Below, in pieces: positions 33,545 to 47,400 of a stretch of 64,000 nt of DNA. Each line of letters starts with the position of its first letter. Within the stretch, counting starts at the first letter, position 1. The translations under genes and the position numbers were made by a program. This DNA comes from Pagrus major (taxonomy: Eukaryota; Chordata; Actinopteri; Spariformes; Sparidae): the NCBI RefSeq assembly GCF_040436345.1, contig NC_133216.1:19270792-19334791 (forward strand), written 5' to 3'. The notes beneath the pieces are model-generated. The model worked only from the letters and a program-made list of their open reading frames with translations, was not told the DNA's origin and did no database searches.

Positions 33545-34203
33545 AAGGGGAATCCTGGTAATTTTAACCCAGTATATATACAGTATATATACTGTATGTA
33601 TGAATCATTTACACACCAAAATGTGTAAATATATTTACACATTTTGGTGTGTAAATGATTCATACTTACCTAAATGTTGAAACTACTCCAGTAGATCGCC
33701 TCAGCATACAGCTGCAACAAAGCTGTAATAACCCTGCGATGTAATCCTCCTTGGGGCAACTCCAAGACTCACTTCAGAAGACTTGCCCTAAAATATCAGA
33801 AGTTTAGTTGTTACAGTTGTCATGTCCTCATCTAGATGAAATATGCAGCCATGACTTGGGAAATAAATTCCCCTCTCTAACTCTGAAAAAGAAGTTTCCA
33901 CAGACGTCCTCCTGCAACAATCTCCTCTCACAAGATTTAAGAGCGAGACTTTTCCTTCTTCTTGTGTTTCTGGTTACTAAGGATCTTACTCTTAAACAAA
34001 AAGGTCTATCGCTGTAGGAATTGTTTCCGTAATGTCGCCAGACACTTGGAATAGCTAGCTCAGCCTGTGAGTGGCTAAAACAAGCACTTTTAGTGGATGA
34101 AACTATCGCTCAGAGTTGCCCCAAGGGATTACATTTCAGCTGTGTTGCAAACAAACTTCTGAACACATAGGGTCCAGGTTTCAAAATTATGGAATTCCCC
34201 TTT
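33545..34203. mobile_element. Non-autonomous DNA element with long terminal inverted repeats
   Basis: The left end AAGGGGAATCCTGGTAATTT matches the reverse complement of the right end (AAAGGGGAATTCCATAATTT). A second inner pair, CGATGTAATCCTCCTTGGGG at about 33737-33756 and CCCCAAGGGATTACATTTCA at about 34119-34138, confirms the symmetry. It contains a 68-bp perfect palindrome. There is no coding capacity, and a target duplication is not clear. Confidence 0.6.
33598..33665. repeat. 68-bp perfect palindrome
   Basis: The left arm GTATGAATCATTTACACACC...TGTGTAAATA (34 bases) is followed immediately by its exact reverse complement. It has no spacer and no mismatch. A smaller palindrome (CAGTATATATACTG) lies just upstream. 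Confidence 0.95.
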
Positions 34204-34383
34204 AGGACTGGAGCTTACACGCCTTGCTTCAGACAGAGGATGAACTCAGGGCTGCATAAAGAGCCAGTATGAGATAAATAGGGATTGTTTTTTTTAAAAA
34301 TTGTGAATCACGAAGAGCTACTTCATTGGAGTCCCAGAATAAAAGTACAGAGCTGGATATGAGCATAATAGGTCCCCTTTCAG
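34204..34383 (+). mobile_element. Fragment of the TTAA-family repeat
   Basis: CTTCAGACAGAGGATGAACT and GAGCATAATAGGTCCCCTTT match the 3' part of the family seen at 27660-28063. The final TTAA is lost here (TTTCAG). It directly adjoins the inverted-repeat element. Confidence 0.5.
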
Positions 34384-35158
34384 ACTGTAGAAAAGAACAA
34401 AACTGACAGCCCAGTATTAAAGTAGCTCGAAACACTGTCGTATCATTTCAATGAATATTATCTATCTGCTCCCACTCTTTCACACTCTGCCCTCCTGCTC
34501 ATTGTCCATAACTCACTCAATACATGTCCGAACCCTCTCCATCCATCTCTTTCCCTTTGACCCTCCCAACCTCTGTCCCCCGTGCCTCACTCATTTTCCT
34601 GTTTCTCTACAATTTTCTAGTTTTATAGCCTTTTTTCTCGCTCTCCTGCTCTCCCTGCATCATCCCCCCCACACACACTCTCTCTCTGTGCCTCCATCCC
34701 TCTGTCTCTCTTCCACTCTCTGACCCAGAGGGCCGTGTTTCGCCGAAATCCAATCCTCTCTCTTTTTTAAACCTGCTGTTCCATTTCACTCCCATTTTGT
34801 CACACTGCAGTGAACACACAATACCCGCTCCTCCCTCATTCCAACCTTTTTTTCTCTGTCTCTGCAAACGCGCGCACGCACATTCACAGGAGGGCGCGCA
34901 CACAAACATTTGCACAACCCGTAAACACGGAGAACAGGGGGATACGGGGGGGAAAAAAGTCTTAATTAAGCCATCAATCAAATTTGATGCTCTTGGTTGG
35001 ATTCATACACAAACACACACAAACATACACACCTGACAGACCTCACACCCTCCCTCCTTTGTAGTTCTGTGGCCATCCATCACAGCTTCACCGACTCCGC
35101 TCAACCTCAACTCACAACCAATCACACAGAGGTTAGGGACTGAGTGCTCGTCAATGAG

Positions 35159-35192
<34 letters not shown>

Positions 35193-35758
35193 TGTGAGTG
35201 TGAGAGAGAGAGAGAGAAAGAGAGAGAGAGCATTTGCTTTGGTAACAGACACTGAAGCGTTTCATGCCTGTTTCAGCAGATTTGAGTGAGAGGCATACTG
35301 AGCTGTGATCTGTATTGTTTACTGTTGAACAGTTGTGACTGCTGATAGTGTGTGATGGAGGGTGAGTCCAGCTCCGAAACACACCTACACACACACACAC
35401 ACACCTACACATGCACACACACACACACGTCTGCGTTGGTACTTTGTCAATATTATTCTCAAAAATCTACACCAGTAATTCACGCTGAACTGAAATTAAA
35501 TCAACAGAAACTTTGAGTTTTTTCACCAACCGGCATGCTGGAACATGTAAGTGACTACTACTACTGAACTTTACAACAATAATGATGTTTATTTAATCTT
35601 TATTTTCAATAAATACACTCAGGCATCAAAATAACCGTGAAACAAACACTCAGGGATAAAAACCTTCAGCAAAATGCAATTTACAATCTGGATAATGTTG
35701 CTTTCTTCACAAGCTCCTAAAACAAACTAAGAAGAATTACAGATGTAGTTTTACACTA
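34384..35758. other. No gene seen; pyrimidine-rich and simple repeats
   Basis: 34480-34720 is pyrimidine-rich. (TG)n then (AG)n occupy 35160-35230, and CA runs occur at 35388-35430. The frames in these tracts are compositional. Confidence 0.5.
35160..35230. repeat. (TG)n followed by (AG)n
   Basis: About 15 TG units pass through GTGTGAG units into an AG-rich run. Confidence 0.9.
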
Positions 35759-35764
35759 TTTATT
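35759..35764 (-). promoter_or_regulatory. Candidate dync2h1 polyadenylation signal
   Basis: TTTATT on the plus strand is AATAAA on the dync2h1 strand, 477 bp past the stop codon. Further candidates lie at 35599-35604 and 35588-35593. The choice cannot be made without transcript data. Confidence 0.3.
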
Positions 35765-36240
35765 TGAAATATATAGGATGAGTGCAGTCGTGTTTTATGA
35801 AAACAACAGCAGGACAACTCAGAAGTATTAAAGCTTCTCATTAAAGACTTCACTGCTGCTCCATTTTTCTTTCTGTTCCATAAAAAGAAAAGTCTTCTCA
35901 TTCAGATATTAGTGTTGCTGTTAATTCGACGAACAGACGGTATAAACCGTTGTCTTCTCCTCTAGTGCTTTCACTTGTTCCGCATTGTGCAAATGATAGT
36001 GACATAAAGTAACTACATGTTTTAGTTTTTTGTCTCTCAGCTGAGGTGCTTAATAAGAAAACGATGGTGTGAGTATCACAGCCTGACATTTTGGAGTGTT
36101 AATAATTCATCCTGTTTTTGTCGACCCACTCAAATCCACCTTTCATGAGGATACAATCACCACCTAAGGCTTACAGTGCTCGACACAAGTTCTTGTCATT
36201 ACTCTCGCTATGTGCTTCCCCTCATTAAGGTGGCATCCGT
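35765..36240 (-). other. dync2h1: Probable dync2h1 3' untranslated region
   Basis: AT-rich sequence between the stop codon and the first candidate AATAAA. No convergent exon of a neighbouring gene is seen here. Confidence 0.4.
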
Positions 36241-36402
36241 TCACTGCTGTTTGAGAAACAGAGCGGCTCCAGTCTGTATCCACTGGTTGGGGTTTGCTCC
36301 GCACGGCAGACAGATGTGCGTGACCACCTTCACTCTCTCTGAGCTGGTGTACAGCGGCAGCCAGATACTCTCCTCTGACGCAGTGGAGTCAGCAGCAGAG
36401 TT
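36241..36402 (-). CDS. dync2h1: dync2h1 terminal coding exon
   Basis: 162 bp including the TGA stop at 36241-36243, acceptor ATCCTAG. It encodes 53 residues including SIWLPLYTSSERVKVVTHI and NQWIQTGAALFLKQQ at the C-terminus, the normal end of the protein. Confidence 0.95.
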   Translation of the reverse strand, partial: NSAADSTASEESIWLPLYTSSERVKVVTHICLPCGANPNQWIQTGAALFLKQQ

Positions 36403-39400
36403 CTAGGATAGAAACGTATATTCATGAATGTACGCACAATTACTTTATATTTACATAGATAGTTTTCACATCCCAAAAGATCCCAGTGTTAACATTCTGC
36501 CACTGCAAGACAACTTTTGGAAAGTTTTTTAAGCTGTCAAAATTGATGTTATTTTTGCATATTGTGTCCAAAAGAGGGCAAACAAATACAACTACAAAGG
36601 TACATTTATGTCAACATAAACATGTCTTTTAAAAGATACACATACCGACATATTACAGCACCGTAAAAATCAGTCACTCTGCAACCGAGTTGGGTTGTAA
36701 AATCTCTATCGTTCTGGTTGTTGCCGAGTTAATCGTTTGTTTTGGCTTGACCTACGTTTCATTCTTGATCAATGACAGTGACGTTGTGTGTGTTCGTCTT
36801 GCAGTACCTTCACTGCAGCGAGGCAGAAAGCCGTAGTAGTGCGTAATTTTTTTCTGGCAATCAAATATACGTTTTTTACAATTGAATGTAGGGGTTTGTT
36901 TTGTATTGTTTCATTTTAGATCGAAAAGCTAAACAAGGCCTCAGGATTTTAAAAAAGTCAATCATGCATCATCAATCATTGCTAGTTTCATGATTATATC
37001 AGATAATATAAAACAACAGAACCACAAATGTGTTTTGTCGGCCCAAAGTCTGTCTGTTCATGTTTCAGGCACACAAATATCCTCTGTGAATTGGAATATG
37101 TTGCTGTTTCAAACACAAATACATACCTGTGAGACCCAGGCCATGTAACAGGGTGGGACAGCTGACACACTGGGAGAGTCATGTTGATTCTCACAAAGAT
37201 GAACACCGTCAAAACTACAACCCTCCAGCTGGAGACCTCCAACCTGAAGGAAGAGTGAGAGACACGATGTGAGAAGCAAAGGGAGACCAAAAGAGTGAGG
37301 TCAACAGCGGTTGTAAACTGAGGAGAAGGAGAAAGAAAAAGATACACAGAGGAGAGATTATAAACAGTAGATTGAACAGAAGGAAAGGATGAGGCGTGGT
37401 GAGATGTAAAGGGATGAAAAGAGAGAAATAAGAAAGGGAGCAAAAGACGACGGCGTATGTCGACGAAGAGTAATGAAGAAAGAGATTGCTGTCACCAGAA
37501 TAACTAGCATGTTACGCACACTGTACATGAGAGAGTGTTTACATGAGTGACTCAGGGATTTTCCACAGCAGGCCAGACAATAAGGGGAACTCTGGCGTCA
37601 CGTCAAACATACACAGACAACTACTAAATCACCATAATCAGGGCGAGAGAAAGCAAGAGAGCGAGAGATCCAGAAAAAGCTACAGTGTGTCCGTGTAAGT
37701 GTGTGAGAGAGCTCATTGCTTCACAACAATTATCCCCTTTCTCTTCCTCTGTCAGATGTCTGAATTTTCCCTTCCCTCCCTGCAGCTGCAGCCTCCTTTT
37801 AAGCACCCACACCCTTCTCCTCTCTCTTTGTATATTATAACTAAGTGCAGGTCAAGCCGGGCCAATTTTTACTGGCATGACAGAAAAGAAACAAATGCCT
37901 TAAAGTCTTTGAATTGCAGACAATGCAATTATATCACCCTCGAATCAGAGAATGAAAGGGAAAGAGAGAAGACAGAGTGGTATTGTGCCGTCCTTTAACT
38001 GTATGAATTTGTGCCCATCAAATGCATCACAGGAGACTCGAGGTGACTTAACAGCAGCAGACTCATCTGTAATGGATATGCAGCAAACTCCTTCCAACTT
38101 TCTTTTCTCTCTTCTTATCTGCATCTGTATTCTATTCCTGCTGTCTCTTACTCCATTATTTTCCAATTATCACTCAGCCAGAGTCGGCCTCGTTCATAGC
38201 GCCAGTATTCTGCAGCTGGATGGGAGCAGTGTGTGTGTCTGCATGCATGATCTGTAAGTTAATGTGTGCTTGTTGTCATTCTACCTTGACTTGGAGCTTG
38301 GCCTGCGCAATAGGACTCCTCCATGACGAGACAAACACCAAACTATCCATAGAACAACCCATGGACCTAAAAACACACAGAAAATGGTGTTATTAACCTT
38401 GGGACAGGTTTTGATACCATCTCACAAAAACCCAAAAAGTGTCAAGTGTTACCTGGCAGTTTCCTGTCTCAGTGCATTGAGGAAGGTGTCAGGGTGGAAA
38501 AGCTCAGCTAGGTCGAGGGTGTCTGATAGAAGAGCCTGTCTGCCTGCACGCTCCACCCAACTCTGGATACACACACATAAAGACAAACGTACAGAGAGAC
38601 ACACACACACACAGATTAATGAACCAAAAACCTAGTAAATAACGAATAAACACTCCAAGGCTGCACGTAATTCAGGCATAAAATCAGTTTCACACCAGAG
38701 TCAGGCAAAACATTTAGTGGATCAATGGAAGATAATGAGAATATAATTTTCTTCAGCTCGAGTGGTGGAATTTGACACGAAAAGAGCAGAAATATTTGCT
38801 CTGAATACTCTCTCTCTCAGCATGAATAGTTTGGTTGCAAAGATTACAAACGGCGAGCGTTTCTATTGTATTTGGCTCTTTTCAATCTTCATAGAGGACA
38901 TCGATCTGTGAGCGGAATGATCATAATTTCTATCCTAGTCGGTGTGTGTTTGTTAATGAGAGATAAAAAGGGTTACAGAAGGAGAGGGCAAAACCCAGAG
39001 TCAATAAAAATGTGGGGCCAATAGAGTATTTAATGTCCCTTTGTCCTTTTATCACCACATCAACAAGCTGATAACACTGGGACCCCAATTACATGCTAAT
39101 GGGAATACAGTGAGAGTGCACACAGACAAACACACACACGCCCACACACACAGAGGCATAAACATACAGATTCCCATTTGAGTGAGCGTATATACTGTAT
39201 ACTTAGACATAAAGTGGCACATGCATGCAGAGACAGTGGTGTGTATGTACTGCAGTTTCTATGTAAACGCAATCGGTATCCAGGCGTGTTATCCGGACCA
39301 AGGAACCTACAAAAGAAGGAAGGGTCATTACGTCATTGAATCATGCTTTGGGGCCAGACTGTGGTGACAGCTGTATTGAAGTCTATGGGAGATGCATGGA

Positions 39401-41408
39401 GAAACACACTAAAACCCAACTTATCTACGTTGTGTGACTTCTGATGAAGAAACGCCCTCCAGAAAATGAAAGGACACACTTCACAGAGTAGGTTAACAAC
39501 TGATTTGTACAACGACATGTTGGTCGTCCCTCGATTTCGTGTGAGAAAGGCTCCTGTTCACAGCATAACTGCAGTCTCATCAGTGATATTTGGTTGGACC
39601 TGCCCCATTTGGTCACAATATTATCAGCTCTGTCAATAATATGGGAGAAAAAAATCACTGGTCAACCTACTCTCTGAAGTGTGTCCTCATTTTTTGTTGT
39701 ACTATGTAGATATGTTGGGGTTTTAGTGTGTTTCTCCATCATCTCCCATAGACTTCAATACAGCTGACACCACAGCTGACCCTTCCTTCTTTTTTAGGTT
39801 CCCTGATCCGGGCAAGGAAATGTTTATGCAAGGTGTAAATCGGTGTGATCGGATTGTAATCGGATCTAACTGACCACAGCTGGACTACCCAGCTCACATT
39901 GTGTTTGGATCTTACGTAGATGTAACAGGTTGTTGTTCAAATTTAGAGAACCAGCAAGGCAGGAGGTCGAAGGACACCCCTATAATTGCTGATCATACGT
40001 CTATTCTTTGCCATTAAAGCACCAAGTTTCACAAACTTTGTAAAGTTTCCTCTGACTCAACAACTCACAAAATTTGCCACCACCTGAAATTACGAGAACT
40101 GATCTCAAAAAGGATAACAAGAGCACATTAAAAACGCGAGGTGTAAACAAAGGCATGATCAGATTGTTTATTTTACAGATAACATATCCAGATACAGATC
40201 CTATTTTAATATCAGACAAACGGGGTGTGTATGACAACAACACAGTGTGGATCTATATGACTGGAGACAGACACCTCTAAGCCTTATCCAATGTTGTCGG
40301 TCCTTCCTGCAACATCAGCAATATCTGCTTTGTTCAGGTAAGAAGCTTCTTTCTTTGTCATCATGAAAACTATTTACTTTTTGGTCAAAGGCATAACTCA
40401 GGACTTCGCCTGATATGAAATCTCACAACACAGTCTTAGTCCTCAGTTTGTATGTTTTCCTTTCCAACAACTGATTTCCCTGTTCTGTTCACAGCCAAGC
40501 TTATCATAAAATATGGCTGCAGTGGCCAGATTTAAGCCTTGAGAGCTGACCTAAGATTGAAGGCTTGATCGATTCTGGGCCCTCTTTTGTTTTGCATTTC
40601 TTTTTCTTTTTTTAACAGGTAGGCAGTTTTCTCTGAATCACCATAGAAACGAGTGGATTTTGGAGGTCAGCTGAGGAAAATTGCTGACAAACACGAGGCA
40701 GAATGAGCAAACATCTGATCCCATCTCTATTATAAATGGATTCCTTTTTAGCACAGCATCAGTCGGCACTGGCTTTGGAGATAAATTGGGATGAGCATAA
40801 TGCCAAGAAAAAATATGCACAAATGCAAGACCATACCCACATTCACACAGGCACGTACTTGCAGGCAGATGCAGACACACACAGAGGAAGCTGTGCACCA
40901 AAAATTGTGGGTATTAATGATACAGCAAGCCAGTGTGTGTTGGTATGCATAGCATTTATGTGTGTGTGTGCGTGTGTATGTGTGTGCGCGCGTGTGTGTG
41001 TGCGTGTGTGAGTATTTGGTTGTTTTCAAGGTCGTCCTGCGCGTCTGGGGTGCACTGCTGTGCCGTTCGCTCTTTATTCTTCAGCAGCTCCACACAGCAG
41101 CATCTCTGAGCGTCTCCGCCTTTATTAGACTGATTAGCTAACAGGACACAGACACGCTGCTAACAGAGATATCACTCAGTACTGATGGGCAGAAATAGAC
41201 AGTTAAGGACAGTGCAGCCTCCAGATACACACACACGAAGACAGATGGAGAGCAGGAAGAGGCAGGCAGACAGGGAGACGCACACACAGACACACACACA
41301 AACAGATGGGTAGGCAGGCAGGCCAGCAGACAGACAGACAGACAGACAGACAGAGGCAGTGAGGCTCGCCCACATGAATAATCAAACACATCAAATTCAC
41401 ATAGAAAT

Positions 41409-41452
<44 letters not shown>

Positions 41453-44400
41453 TCTAGTCTGCCAAAGCTTATTGAGGTAGGCGTACCTTATTTCCTTGCA
41501 CCAACTGAGGGCAAACACTTCTGAAAACCTCATGCTTGAATATAATAATCTGCTTTTTTTTAATGAAGGGTTGTTGAAAAAAACATTCAACTTTCTCTCA
41601 GGGTTTTAGTCAACAGGTTGCCTACAGTCATGAACAATTTCAGCCATAACCTAAGTCTAGTTCTTGGACCCAGGCTCGTCATGTGGGGAAAACACAGCAA
41701 AAAGATCTTGTGGGATTATCTGGGGTGCAAACCCTTTTTTTAAAATCGTTTCAAACCAAAGAAATACAAAAGTGTCCTCTCAAAATATTCATCACAACTG
41801 GAGGACGAGGCTCCCGGTAGGATATAAATGCACCATGGACTTAAATGGATCCCTCCATCATTATGCTAATGCTGATTAGAAAACTCTTAGGTCTGTTAAA
41901 TCTCAAGCTCAGAGTAGTAGTGCAGAGGACTCCCAGGGGCGTCTGGTGCTTTCTAATAACCAGTGAGGTTGTCAGTGAATGCCTTTACTACCAATTCTCC
42001 CACAGAAGGTCTACCATTGATTTTTTTGTTCAAGACAAAGGTTCTTTGGTAGGAGCGGACCGGTGTGAATTTTAGTCCCTGAAGGATTAAAATGTACTCT
42101 CACAGCTAAAGATGGTCGTATGCGTGTTTGCCTTGCTCCATATGCATATTTCTTGTAAGTACTCTTTGTGTGCCTGTGAGAGAAAGGATGAGAGACAGAT
42201 GAACTAGCAGAGAAATAGAGTTAAGGTCTCTTTATATAAACACATGCATGTGTTACCTGTGTAGCAAGAGCTCGTGTCACTACAGCTCGGAGGTACTGCA
42301 TTGGCTCCTCTGGTCCCTCCCATTTGTTCTGCCATGTTAAAGGGCACTGAGACAGAGATAAAAGGTACAGAGAGGAAGAGAAGTTATTTAGAGCCGTAAT
42401 GAAAAAATGCATACCAAACAACAAGTGTCAGCAAGAAGGCAAAGTATACCATGTTATTATCGCTGTGGACATTGCGCAATCAGCAAGCCACGGGCTTCAG
42501 TCAGGCTGCTGTGTGGTCGCAGCTGTCAACCGAGAGAGCCACAGCACGCAGGAGGACTGCAGATTCTCTGAGCTGTGCTGAACACATTCTTTAAGGGAAA
42601 GTAGCTAAACATCCTGCACAAAAATTGTCCCAGAGCTATTTTTATAAAGTTGATAAAGCGTAAATGTTTCCTGTGCTCTCTACTATCACTAAAGGATGTC
42701 ACAGCTGCTAAATCGGCAACAAAGACAGATAACCTGACAATACAGGACCCTGTTGGGTCATCTTGAAACTATTCCAAACACATTTAAACATTGTGAATCA
42801 GTCACTAAAAGGCATGCATTCTCCGAGGCTGAACTGCCAATGTGACTGACTAAAACATAATCTATCCAGTTTTTTATGTGATGTCACAGGTCCTCCACAA
42901 CTCCTGATGTTAGTTATGCTGCATTCACATGGATTCAGACAAAACAAAACAAAACAAACTTGACAATGTGTTGCTATATTGATGTCGTATTGTTTACAAA
43001 GAATGGCACAAAAATAAATAATAAAAAAAAATAAATAAAATTATCCATCCATCTATTATTTGTAACCCCTTATCCTTTGCAGGGTTGAGGGAGGCTGGAG
43101 CTGATCCCAGCTGACCTTAGGCGAGCAGTGGTGTACACCCTTCACGGGTTAAATAACATTATTTCATGTCTGTTATTTTATGTAATTGTTCTAGAAATAG
43201 CTTCTCATTGGCCGGATCAACCATGATTTGTCTTTGTGTGAGGGAGCTAAGTGGTATCCAGTTGTACATTCCGTAGCGGAGGACGGCAAAAAGTTTAAAT
43301 ATTTTAACTTTATTACCATTTCCAGTATTCTCTGCAGGCCTCACTTAATTTTACTGCTCTCGTGCACTAAAATTATTTGTCGTCTACAGTCTGCCTGAAT
43401 CCATGTGAATAAAGCATTAGAGGTAGCAGATATGCAGAACCTGTAAAGTGCTTGTTTTACTGTACAGATTAAATATTTGGCCTACATTAAATTGAACTGC
43501 TACACCAAGCATGACAGTGACAAAAGAGTCTTGAGAAAACAAATACAATACAGTAGTCTTTCTGGCTCATTATGTAATGGTACTGTACAGGTCCTTTGAC
43601 TCACTTTTTCTATAATCCGGCTGTCTCACTGAAACTGTAGCGGAAGCACATTTAACTCCATGGAAAAACAACAAATGTTGCTGTTTTTCTGTGGAGGGCA
43701 TTGTTCATTTAAAAAAAAAAAAAAAAAGAGAGACCCCAAAGCGGGAAGCGGTGTGATGTTTTATGATGCAGCAAAAAGGGTGATGGGTGATGAAGGGGTG
43801 GATGAATGTACAAAAGTACAACCAAAGTTGGTTTACTTCAACAATGATGAGAATCTTTCCAGATGCTAACTAAGTACTTTAAGTTGCCTAACCTTAACCA
43901 CACCTTGACCATAGAGGTTGCTGATTACAAATGTGTAGTTCTGAAATGCTTAAATGGTTCATTCTGGAAGGCCCCCGACAATTACAATGTTTGTGTGTTG
44001 GAGGCAGAAGAAAGCTTCCCTCAGGAGACAGATGTCAACTCTAACACAGGTTCAGCAGTCTCTGTTGCTTCAACTGTTAAACAGAGATCTGAGAGCTGCC
44101 TCGCACAAACACACACAGCGGGAGATTGTGGACCAAGAATTTGCTGTTATTTAATCTTAGAAGTCATAATGGAATTAAATCTATTAGCTGCAAGTCAACC
44201 ATCCATTCACTCGCCTGCTATGTGTGTGTTCCTGTGTAATTACTACAACTGGCACTGAGAAACTGACTAATACTAGAGATTGTTTAACCTTTAATCAAAA
44301 TGCCATCGCTGCATCACCCCTCATGTCTTGATATTAATGATCTTTTCCCTGAGTTAAGGCAGTGGTGATATTTATTTTCTGTCTTGCAGCGCTGCTTACC

Positions 44401-47400
44401 ACTCTCTTCTGATGCTTGGGTAGTTTCCAAGTATCTAATTATTTTTTACTGCACAGCTGAGGAGAGGGGCAATGGAGCTGATACCTTCAGAGCTGCCTGC
44501 CATACTTTTACAACATTACACCCCTCAAATGATCCATTTTCCAAATAAATAAATCACACCGGCAGCTCTTTCTGTTCTCCTTCTCCAGATGAAACTGCTT
44601 CAATCAGTTATGGAAGTCTGAACAGATAATGGCTCGTGGTTGGAGACTGCACTCTGCAGAGTTGTATCTTACATTCACATCATTTGTTGTTATGTGGTTT
44701 CAAACAGCAGCAACAACCACCTGTTACCTCATGTGGAAATGTACACAATTCCTCTTTTGAATAATTCATTGAGTAAAGGGAAGAGTACAAACAGGACTTT
44801 AATCTGACAAGTGGGATTCAATGAGATACTGTGAAGTATACATTCAAATGCTGGGGTTCAGCTTTGTCAAACAAATGTTAGCTCTATTTCTTCTGTCTAG
44901 CATTTCTTTTGTTTCGGGTGGAGATATGGACTTACTGTCGCACGTTACAAAATAAGTACAGACAATGGAAGGTTTTCAAGTTAATTCTGCTACAAGCTGA
45001 GAAAAAGAAGTCTTCACACTGACACACTTCTACACATGTAACCACCTTAATTTATAAAACATAGGTTATGGGAAATGTCTACAAAGTCACACTGCCATAC
45101 AAAACAAATAAAATGCATATTTTTTGACCATCAAACAACTTATTGAATTGCTGCATTTTGATTATGCACAACTACAAACAGAGAGAAGGTCTTAAAATGT
45201 TTATAATATCACTTTCCATATCATGTTATACATTGTTATTGTATAAATCTTCCTATCAATATTGTGATATTGATTCCAAGTTTATCACAGAGCCCTATGT
45301 GGTAGCTAACACATTTTGTCTTGGTAGTAGCACTGATTGTTAAGAAGTAAGAAGATTGTGAAGATATATGTGAGAGAGACCAGGGTGAGAGCAAAAAACA
45401 TTAGAGAAAAAAACTGGACAAAGTTGGTTGGGAGAGACTAAAGACCTGCTGATTAATACAATAAGAGAGGGAGGGAAGCAGTGAAAAAGGGAATTAAGGA
45501 AGGGAAAGGAAATTAAGCCCAAGGCTTCTCTCAGGAGATTACAAACGTAGATGGAGTAAAAGGTTGATTGTGCATCTCTCCTGCTCTACCTCATCACATC
45601 CTCTTTGTCCTCATCTCAGCCCGAGGACACACACAAGGATACATGCTGTGTTTGCGAGATGTGTACAAGTCAGCTGAGTATACTATATGTGTGCCAGCCA
45701 CTGTGGCCTCAGCCTCAACACATCTTCACCTCTAAAACAATGTGGTGCATTTCTTTCTTTCTTTCTTTCTTTCTGCATTTCTTTCTCTCTGCGTGTCTTA
45801 CCTCTTGGTTGAGCAAGGCAGTGGCCAGTTTTTGGACTTCAGGAGTTAACAGTTGGGTCCCTCTGATGACCTTGCTCAGTGCAGCCAGTGATTGGTGGAT
45901 ACTCTGTGACGACACTTACAGTTTTAGTGTACATACTTTGACATTTTGCCATCTGATTTCTGAGAACTGGTTCATTATGACAGGCCCTGTGATTGGCTGA
46001 CTGGGCTCAGCAGTGTGCTCAGTAACCAAAGATGTAGTTAGAAAGACTTACTTTGATTTCTTAAAAAAAAAAATCAAATGGAAGTGTCTTGTAAAAGTAG
46101 TAATGCACTTGTACAGTAGTATAAATATATTAAGCCAATGATAATGTAACGCGAGTATAAAGTAAGAGCTGTGGTTATCTGACACACCTGGACCATGCGG
46201 ATGGCATTGAACTGCTCCAGGGCGATGAATGACAGGACTGGTGAGCCCTGACCTTCTGTAGGTGGGGCCACCTTCTGGTGAATCAGAGTAGAGCCCTGAT
46301 AGATAGAGAAACAGACAGACAGATGCAGTATATTGGCATACTGAGAGGACAGACAGATAAGAAGGCTAGAGTCATTTAAAAACATTTTCCAAGACTGAGA
46401 CAAAAAGAGAAAGAGCAGAGGAAGCGCAGCAAATATAATCAGCTCATACTCATACTAATGACCTCAGAGCTCTAGATGTTTTTATGTTTAGTGCTTCAAG
46501 GCTTGCTGTATGCTATTGTACAGTTGCTTTATGCCCCTCTTATCAATGAAGCACTACTGGCACCACACCAACTAATCACTCTCCTCAAACTGGTTGCTAC
46601 ACAGCAGCAGCTCGGACATTATTTCGAGTCACATGTATAATGCATTTTGTAACTGCTGCGGTGCATCAGCATGCATCTTTGTTCTTTCAAATTATTTCTT
46701 CCATTACTACAGTGCATCTACCCAGTGTTCCCTGTGGGTTTCCTCAGCTCAACATACATAAACTAAATTCTTCTGTTCTTGGTTCTTCTTCTGCCACAAT
46801 AACAAGATGTAACCAAAGAGGAAATTGCTTCTCTTCGGTGGAAACCAGAGGGACAATTTGTTTACATTAGTTAACACGGAGATCTATTGTAAGTACACCA
46901 AGCGTTTGTGTTTGTATTGGTGTACAAACACAAATACAGAAAAAAACAAATGTGAACAAACACTGATATTGTGTTGTATTCTGTTCTGCAGATATCACAC
47001 TCTGTTCCTGGATCCTATTTTGTTTTTCTCTCTTCTACTTAGTAAGGGGCAGAGGAAAAAAGGGAGGAAGGGAGGGATAGATGGCGGAATGGAGACAATG
47101 GAGAGCGGGAGATAAATGAGACAATGAGCAGAAATTCAGCTTGACTACAGCTCTGCTATTGTCTCCATTCAAAAATGTGACTTAACAGCCAAATAAACAG
47201 TATCCGCTGTCTGGTGCTTCTCCCCTCCAAGGAGACTACATAAAGATTTGTCAAAATGAATACATTCATAACTCCACACATACACAAAGTCATGCACACA
47301 CAGTTTACAGGCACTGACAAGTGCATCCACAGAAACACACATATACTCACACAAGGGCACACACACACACACACACAGAAATAATGTGCACGCATAAGGA

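Noticed and set aside
41138-41590. 150-residue minus-strand frame
   Set aside because: It spans CAGA and GT microsatellites; the Cys/Val/Ser composition is a repeat artefact.
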